DNA from: Actinomadura rubrisoli
Lineage (GTDB): Bacteria > Actinomycetota > Actinomycetes > Streptosporangiales > Streptosporangiaceae
Direction of reading: 5' to 3'
DNA: 64,000 nucleotides
NCBI RefSeq assembly: GCF_004349215.1
Contig: NZ_SMKU01000001.1
Span: forward strand, 1-64,000
Part shown: positions 60,501 to 64,000 of the stretch, piece by piece
Layout: every line of letters begins with the position of its first letter
Position numbering within the stretch: the first letter of the stretch is position 1
Notes under the pieces: model-generated
What the model was told of the DNA's origin: nothing
The model's database searches: none
Seen by the model: the letters and a program-made list of their open reading frames with translations, nothing else
Made by a program: the position numbers and the translations under genes

Positions 60501-61976
60501 GGCGTCGACGTGGTCGTCAACTCCCTCGCCGGTGAGGGCCTCGTCCGGAGCCTGGAGATCCTCAAGCCGTACGGGCGCTTCGTCGAGCTGGGCAAGCGCG
60601 ACCTTCTGTCCGACTCCGCCCTCCCCATGGCGCCGTTCCTCCACAACCTCACCTTCATCGGCGTGGACGTGATGGACAGATTCGTCCGCGGCTCCAAGGA
60701 GGACGCATGCGCCCTCATGAGCTTCGCCGACCAGATCGGCTCCGCGACGTACCGGCCCCTGCTCCACCGGACCTATTCCGCCGCCCGCATCCACGAGGCG
60801 TTCGAGCAGATGCGGCACTCACGCCACACCGGCAAGATCGTCGTCACGTTCGACGAGCCCGTCGGGGTCGAGGTCCCCATGAGCCCGCCGCCCCTCGATC
60901 CAGAGGCCACCTACCTGATCACAGGCGGCCTGGGAGGACTCGGCGCGGCCACCGCCGGCCGTCTCGCCGAGCGCGGGGCACGCCATCTCAGGTTGCTGGG
61001 CCGCCGCGGAGCAGCGACGCCCGAAGCGTCCGAACTCCTCGACCACCTGCGCCGGTCAGGAGTGGAGGCCGTCGCCGACGCGGTCGATGTGGCCGACGCC
61101 GAGGCGCTGCGGGAACTGTTCGCCGAGGTCCACGCCTCAGGCCGGCGTCTCGCCGGTGTCGTCCACGCGGCGATGGTGCTCGAAGACGCCCGGCTCGATG
61201 AGCTCGACGACCGCCAGGTGCGCAGGGCGCTCGCCGCCAAGATGCGGGGTGGGCTCCTCCTCGATGAACTCACCAGGGACCCGGGCCTGGACTTCTTCGT
61301 CGTCTACAGCTCGTTCATGGCCCTTATCGGCAACCAGCGGCAGGCGCCGTACGTCGCGGCCAACATGGCCCTGGAGTCAATGGTGCTGGCCAGGCGCGAG
61401 GCCGGTCTTCCGGGGCTCGCTCTGCAGTGGGGGACCATCGGCGACGTCGGTGTCACGCGTCGCCTCGACCTGGTCGAGAAGCTCGACGCCGCGGGACTCG
61501 CCCCCCTGTCGTCACGGGAGGCCCTGGCCGAACTCGACCCGTTGCTCGGCAAGGTCGACCACCCCGTGCTGACGGTCGCCCGCGTCGACTGGAACCGTCT
61601 AGCTCAGATGACGGGCTCCATCTCCAAACCCCGGCTGGCCGGTCTCCTGCCGGCACAGGCGCACGCACAGGCCGAAGGAGAGGTCAGGAGGGCCTTGGCC
61701 GCCGGTGAACAGGAGCCGCTGACCATCGTGGAGACGGCGCTCGCCGACCTGCTGGCTCAGGTGCTCCTGACCACACCCGACCGGCTGGACCGCACCCGCC
61801 CGCTCGACCAGCTCGGCATGGACTCGCTCATGGGAGCCGAGTTCGGCAACCTCATCCAGGATCAGCTCAACTGCAGACTCCCGGTCGTGGAGCTTCTCGG
61901 AGCCGCCAACCTCAGCGCACTGGCCCAGCGGATCCTGCCCCTGATGCGCCCGACCGCCGAAACAGGCACAGCCTGA
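54555..61976 (+). CDS. Single-module highly reducing type I PKS with C-methyltransferase, 2473 aa
   Basis: Domains in order: KS (Cys180, His315, His353), AT (GHSVGE, Ser626; YAFHS at 728-732, the malonyl-type signature), DH (HxxxxxxxxP from His933; Asp1094/Gln1098), C-methyltransferase (EVGAGTGG at 1389-1396), ER (SGAGGVG near 1922-1928), KR (TGGLGGLG near 2123; Ser2252, Tyr2266, Asn2270) and ACP (GMDSLM, Ser2424). No thioesterase is present. This order is that of fungal highly reducing PKSs. All visible catalytic residues are intact, so an iterative enzyme making a methyl-branched, fully reduced acyl chain is expected. GTG start at 54555 behind GGGAGG. Confidence 0.9.
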   Translation: MAAGRVQAPDGIAIIGAGLRLPGGITSLGELWTALEGGRDLVGEVPADRFDADRVYDPRRRPGKTHTKAGGFLTGIDSFDAAYFGISPKEAARLDPRQRLLLECAVEALDDAAIDPRTLAGADTAVVTGACFQDYYTLQSLRRETANAYTMVGSSSNNTANRVSHFLDVRGPSFAVDTACSSSLIALHQACEILRAGRSQMALVGAVNIMLDPFGFVGFSAASMLSPTGRCRPFSGKADGYVRAEAAGMVILKPLAAALEHGDRVHGVLLATEANSDGRTVGLSLPNARAQTELLERVYRTAGVAPREVSYVEAHGTGTQAGDPIECTALGEVLGRDRAEPLPIGSVKSNLGHSEAASGLAGLFKALLVLRERRIPSTLHAEPVNDEIDFPGLGLEPVPVAKALATGERLIVGVNSFGFGGANGHAVVASPPDISGTSQPRPEADPARLPLVVSARTEEALSAAAARWSEFLDTSDPGGFYDVAHTARRRGSRHPLRCAVLAEHPSEAAAKLRALAAGDPASGAARGAAVSRGRLGFVFSGNGSQWPGMGAALLAEDAAFRAEVTALDEILTPMLGWSVIEELSTADHRKATSTKYAQPLLFALQGSLVAALAARGVHPSAVAGHSVGEVAAAYCAGALDRVSACKVIVERSAAQERTAGAGRMAAAGLGRDDAESLLAEAGCAGRVVVAAVNGARDVTLAGEAAPLESVGLRLDDQGIAFRDLGLNYAFHSPVMDPLHRPLLDALADLAPADTRTPLVSTVTGATQPGRTLDGDHWWRNLRDPVQFAAAVGTLTEAEGCDVLIEIGPHPVLNGYLRRCTIGRDEQAAVIPTLSRSGAGTATLDTALARVLAAGGRVDWSPHLPRRGKVVSLPAYPWQKEHHWNGSPDWWNADGDGPPAEHPAHPLLGRRRRSPDPSWVQTISLATHAWLADHRVGQVAVMPAAAYLDMALSAGRSVHGGPAEVVRLSIERTLPLPFDAPEPDVRLHTSLSDGGVFQVSSQRGVEAEWSGHVRGRVRKLAGDPPPGLDLEAISARCPKAVTADDHYAHCAAAGLPYGPAFRPLTGLRVGTDEVLARYTSAAPGRTAEADPAAVDGGLQAALSLLLEFGEGTIPYLPVSVDAVRCWRTVPSEGTAHVRRVGGAPGEVMVDVVMTDPAGTVTLEMSGFRLRRFAGARPADVTMVTEVLRAAPLPGTSPDAGDLPSPAETFAAAADTIAELQDRFAETRHFHAHHRLLEMMAHFTVRAVRDIVPGHDGFEIADLIEAGVRAEHTRLLRMLFRLAVRYRLLAEDAGRWLITGRPEPEEIFQAIALEHPGHGVELQLFGVAGRHLGGVLLGRDDPLDLFFADSDLAAQHYDHEPLVSFQNGVCAELLRQIVKCLQRNRPLRILEVGAGTGGTTAAALPVLPAERTRYTYTDISSAFFQRAKNRFASYGFLDYRTLDLEADLAEQGFSPGSFDLVIAANVLHATDDLRSSLRNIAELLADNGRLLAVEVHDEFYSGPTFGLLDSYWPGDPDLRPEGPMLSREGWVEILDECGFTATAQTEELDAPHQSISTILTSRAPRAPRDRQAGAGPGSVHVAALTGGGLDDFSRRLVGELAARDRRVEGDWDANADPMTWRSVLADARTSDVVLVAAGDEETSAEKETEGAVRAIAALRAAASAASGIETEMAARLWVVCGTQAGIGRHPAALPGARAALWGAARTLATEAPGLDVRRVMLTGAGEDPDALAGRLADELESRTDEDEVTLTAGGRFVSRACPVTPPHVSSMDVPSFALRIDEPGLHYRLRWLPVEIPEPEPDEIVVRVGAAALNYRDVLTALDLIPMTFDRRRPERVHAGLDCAGTVVAVGSSVGHLSVGDRVAGVATSGFGSHAPMSADLAFRIPDGMTCAEAATLPVAFATVQESLHHRAGLRAEETVLVHSGAGGVGLAVLQYARRIGARVIATAGTPAKRDLLRLLGVRDVLDSRSLDFAGQVLDLTGGQGVDVVVNSLAGEGLVRSLEILKPYGRFVELGKRDLLSDSALPMAPFLHNLTFIGVDVMDRFVRGSKEDACALMSFADQIGSATYRPLLHRTYSAARIHEAFEQMRHSRHTGKIVVTFDEPVGVEVPMSPPPLDPEATYLITGGLGGLGAATAGRLAERGARHLRLLGRRGAATPEASELLDHLRRSGVEAVADAVDVADAEALRELFAEVHASGRRLAGVVHAAMVLEDARLDELDDRQVRRALAAKMRGGLLLDELTRDPGLDFFVVYSSFMALIGNQRQAPYVAANMALESMVLARREAGLPGLALQWGTIGDVGVTRRLDLVEKLDAAGLAPLSSREALAELDPLLGKVDHPVLTVARVDWNRLAQMTGSISKPRLAGLLPAQAHAQAEGEVRRALAAGEQEPLTIVETALADLLAQVLLTTPDRLDRTRPLDQLGMDSLMGAEFGNLIQDQLNCRLPVVELLGAANLSALAQRILPLMRPTAETGTA

Positions 61977-61987
61977 GCGGAGACAGA

Positions 61988-62449
61988 TCACCCACCGCCC
62001 CCCTTGCCGGGAGGGCATGGACGAGTTATCTGCGCTTCGTCGAAGACGGCGGTGTCGGCCGGGAAATGGCCGCATATGACGATGCCGGCGGACCAGACGT
62101 TGCGCACGGTGCCCGCCGTCAGGTTCCCGATAAGTGTGGGCAGGAAGGACGGGCCGGACAGCAGCGGGAAAAGGAGGTACTCCTTTGCCGCAAGCCTCGT
62201 CGTCTTGCGTGCGGCCGCGGAGAGCCGAGCCAGAAGCCCGCCGAGTGGCTCCTCTCCTTCGAGCGCCTTCTCCAGTTCCATGCCGTAGGGCACCAGCATG
62301 AGGTCGAAGAACAGCATGTAGGTGTCCCATTCCCAGTGCGACGAGTGAATCTCCGGGTCGCGCATCCAGTCCCACTGGCCGTGCATGACGTTATGGCCGA
62401 TCTCCCAGTTCTCCAGGATCTTCGACAATGCGAGGCAGGCCGTGCTCAT
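61988..62449 (-). pseudogene. Membrane fatty-acid desaturase relic with internal deletion
   Basis: KILENWEIGHNVMHGQWDWM carries one histidine box (HNVMHG), and DPEIHSSHWEWD is the expected continuation. The family's next block, a second box of HNYxHH type, is missing: WEWD runs straight into YMLFFDLMLVPYGMELEKAL. The C-terminus reaches ICGHFPADTAVF and then ends in unrelated residues (PCPPGKGGGG). The N-terminal membrane segments are also shortened. Its stop is only 11 bp from the PKS stop (convergent). It cannot bind a full diiron site as read. Confidence 0.7.
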
Positions 62450-62493
62450 CTCGGTGGGGGAACTGCACCGCTTCACGCCGTCCTCCAAAGGGG

Positions 62494-63400
62494 TCAGAGA
62501 TCGATCTCCACTGGCCCGACCGCGGCGGAGACGCACGTCTTGACGAACTGTCCCTCTCCGTTCTGGACCTCGCCGGTCGCCAGGTCGCGGACTCGTCCGC
62601 CGCACAGCCTGCCCACGCAACTGAGGCAGACCCCCATCCGGCATCCGCTGGGCAGGAGGACCCCGGCGCGCTCGGCCGACTCCAGCAGTGACATATCCGC
62701 GGCCGCTTCGGCTTCCGCGCCGCTCGCCAGGAACCGGACCCGGCCGCCCGGCCCGCTGGCCGTGCTCGGCTGTTCGCCTCTCCACCAGCCGGAAATCGGG
62801 ACGCGACTCGCTCATCGTGTGCAGCCGCGGACCGAAGATGAACTCATCGCGGGTTCTCACCGAATGGATGAGAACCAGGTCAAGGGGCCGTCGCCGCGGC
62901 CGGAGCAGGTTGCGGATGATGGACATCACCGGGGTGATCCCGCTGCCGCCGGTAATGAACAGGAACCTGGATCCCCTGCCGTCCACGGTGAACTCTCCCC
63001 GGGCCGGCTGGAGGTGAACGAGGTCTCCGGGCGGTGTGCCGAACGCCAGTCGACGGGAGATGAAGCCGTTGTGGGAGGCCTTCACCGTGATCTCAATGAG
63101 ACCGGATCCGCCAGGAGGCGAGGACAGGGAGAAGGGACGCCAGTGGCGCACTCCGTCGACCTCGACGCCCACCATCGTCCACTGCCCGGCCCGGTGGCCG
63201 GCCCAGTTCCGGCCCACCTCGATGACCAGTCGGCTCGCCTGTTCCGTCATGCGGCGCACGGCCCGGACCCGGCCGCGGATCCCCGTACCGGGGGCGAGGG
63301 GATCGACGAGCCGGAGGTAGTCCGCGGGAGTCCGCGGCGCCGCCAGCGCCCTCGCGGCGGCGGCCACCGCCTCCCTGGCCACGTCGGCTCCGGTCTTCAC
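62494..63400 (-). pseudogene. Ferredoxin reductase with C-terminal 2Fe-2S domain, frameshifted
   Basis: GTG start at 63400, overlapping the desaturase stop (GTGA). The FAD domain reads HWRPFSLSSPPGGSGLIEIT (RxxS-type), the NAD(P) domain FITGGSGITPVMSIIRNLL. Around 62780 the frame changes. GGRVRFLASGAEAEAAADMS and the plant-type ferredoxin SGCRMGVCLSCVGRLC ... FVKTCVSA then continue to 62494. One base appears gained near GGAGAGGCGAAC. An intact gene would pass NADPH electrons to the neighbouring desaturase. Either a recent mutation or a sequencing error explains the break. Confidence 0.75.
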
Positions 63401-64000
63401 CTCTGCCTCGCCTTCGCGGGGAGCGCGGCGTTCCGGCCGGCGCGGCGCTCTTCGAAACGCCGGGCGAACCCGTCCATCCTTTCCAGCAGCTCGCACAGCC
63501 GTTCCTGGTCGGCTCTCCCCTCGGGCCCGAGATCCCCGCACTCCAGCGCGCCGAGTCTGCGCAGAGTGGGCAGGACGATCTCGTCCAGGTGGATGCGCAG
63601 GTCATAGATGCCCGCCTCGGCGATGTCGAGGGCCTTTCGCTGGAAGCCGCCGATCGCGGTTCCGGGCATACGGAAGCCGCGCACCGTTTCGTAGAGCCGC
63701 CGCATCGCCGTGTCCGGGGCCAGTTCGAAGGCCGCGCGCAGCAGGTTGCGGTAGAACACCATGTGCAGGTTCTCGTCGCGTGCCACGCGCGCGAGGATCC
63801 TGTCGCACCGGGGGTCGCCGCTCAGCCGTCCGGTGTTGCGGTGGGCGATCCTGGTGGCCAGCTCCTGGAGCGTGGTGTAGCAGAGTGCGCCCAGGACGCC
63901 TTGCGCCTCACTGGCGAACCCGGTGCTGACGGCCCGCATCCTGGCGCGTTCCAGCGCGACCGGATCGAGTGCCCGGGTGACGATGAGGTAGTCCTGGATG
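63397..64000 (-). CDS. Acyl-ACP desaturase (DesA-type, ferritin-like), partial
   Basis: The coding frame runs off the right edge. Visible sequence: IQDYLIVTRALDPVALERAR, MRAVSTGFASEAQGVLGALC, YTTLQELATRIAHRNTG, then CDRILARVARDENLHMVFYR, where ARDENLHMVFYR supplies the second Glu-x-x-His of the soluble diiron desaturases. FRMPGTAIGGFQRKALDIAE follows. This matches mycobacterial DesA-type acyl-ACP desaturases, which insert a double bond into ACP-bound chains. Its stop overlaps the reductase start (GTGA). The N-terminal EENRH region lies outside the window. Confidence 0.85.
   Translation of the reverse strand, partial: IQDYLIVTRALDPVALERARMRAVSTGFASEAQGVLGALCYTTLQELATRIAHRNTGRLSGDPRCDRILARVARDENLHMVFYRNLLRAAFELAPDTAMRRLYETVRGFRMPGTAIGGFQRKALDIAEAGIYDLRIHLDEIVLPTLRRLGALECGDLGPEGRADQERLCELLERMDGFARRFEERRAGRNAALPAKARQR

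Noticed and set aside
1-64000. CRISPR array
   Set aside because: No series of regularly spaced identical repeats was seen. The repeats found are pairs or palindromes.

Overview
The window is high-GC DNA with many GTG and TTG starts and purine-rich ribosome binding sites. Gene content (LuxR and XRE regulators, DUF4360 secreted proteins, wax ester synthase, DesA-type acyl-ACP desaturase, an iterative type I PKS) points to an actinomycete, probably a Streptosporangiales/Thermomonosporaceae-like genus. The genus is an inference.

Left third (1-25.3 kb): an eroding accessory region. A truncated band-7 gene at the left edge is followed by small hypothetical genes, a monooxygenase/XRE pair, a HIT protein, and two tandem CxxCxGxG zinc mini-proteins. 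An AT-rich membrane-protein gene (6957-7781) then abuts the 3' part of a tRNA-Pro(GGG), which serves as an attachment core. Next to it lies a tyrosine recombinase with an embedded LacI-type HTH, broken by an IS630-family insertion and two one-base frameshifts. Further right are a second decayed recombinase, a PQQ-propeller lipoprotein, three IS5-type elements with recognisable terminal repeats but broken transposases, a DUF2975/XRE pair with paired operators, two tandem DUF4360 genes, a SWIM zinc-finger gene, and relics of LuxR, IS3 and IS5 genes. A 129-bp hairpin-bearing repeat occurs twice.

Middle (25.3-39.8 kb): twelve minus-strand genes form a heptose-based natural product locus. A fused GmhA-HldE protein, GmhB and an HldD-like epimerase supply all recognised steps from sedoheptulose 7-phosphate to ADP-heptose. 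A GT9 glycosyltransferase, GMC oxidoreductase, DegT aminotransferase, TIM-barrel isomerase, GNAT-type transferases, VOC protein and MFS exporter would modify, transfer and export the sugar. A LOG-type domain fused to a GNAT domain, plus a separate LOG gene across a fold-back element, suggest cleavage of an N-ribosyl bond. The best comparison is the septacidin/spicamycin class of heptosyl-adenine antibiotics. The product itself is inferred.

Right (40.5-47.5 kb): six plus-strand genes, mostly overlapping or closely spaced, encode a radical SAM protein, a seven-helix membrane protein resembling Pyr4-type terpene cyclases, a sterol-methyltransferase-like enzyme, an amidohydrolase, an FAD oxidoreductase and an SDR. 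I do not recognise this combination. A small LuxR regulator follows.

Far right (48.3-64 kb): a lipid locus. It has a lipase-like two-domain protein, a HAD-PlsC fusion, a carboxymuconolactone decarboxylase-family protein, a WS/DGAT acyltransferase, and a single-module highly reducing PKS (KS-AT-DH-cMT-ER-KR-ACP). Converging on it are an acyl-ACP desaturase, a frameshifted ferredoxin reductase and a deleted membrane desaturase. Biosynthetic genes are mostly intact, whereas nearly every mobile-element gene carries a lesion.
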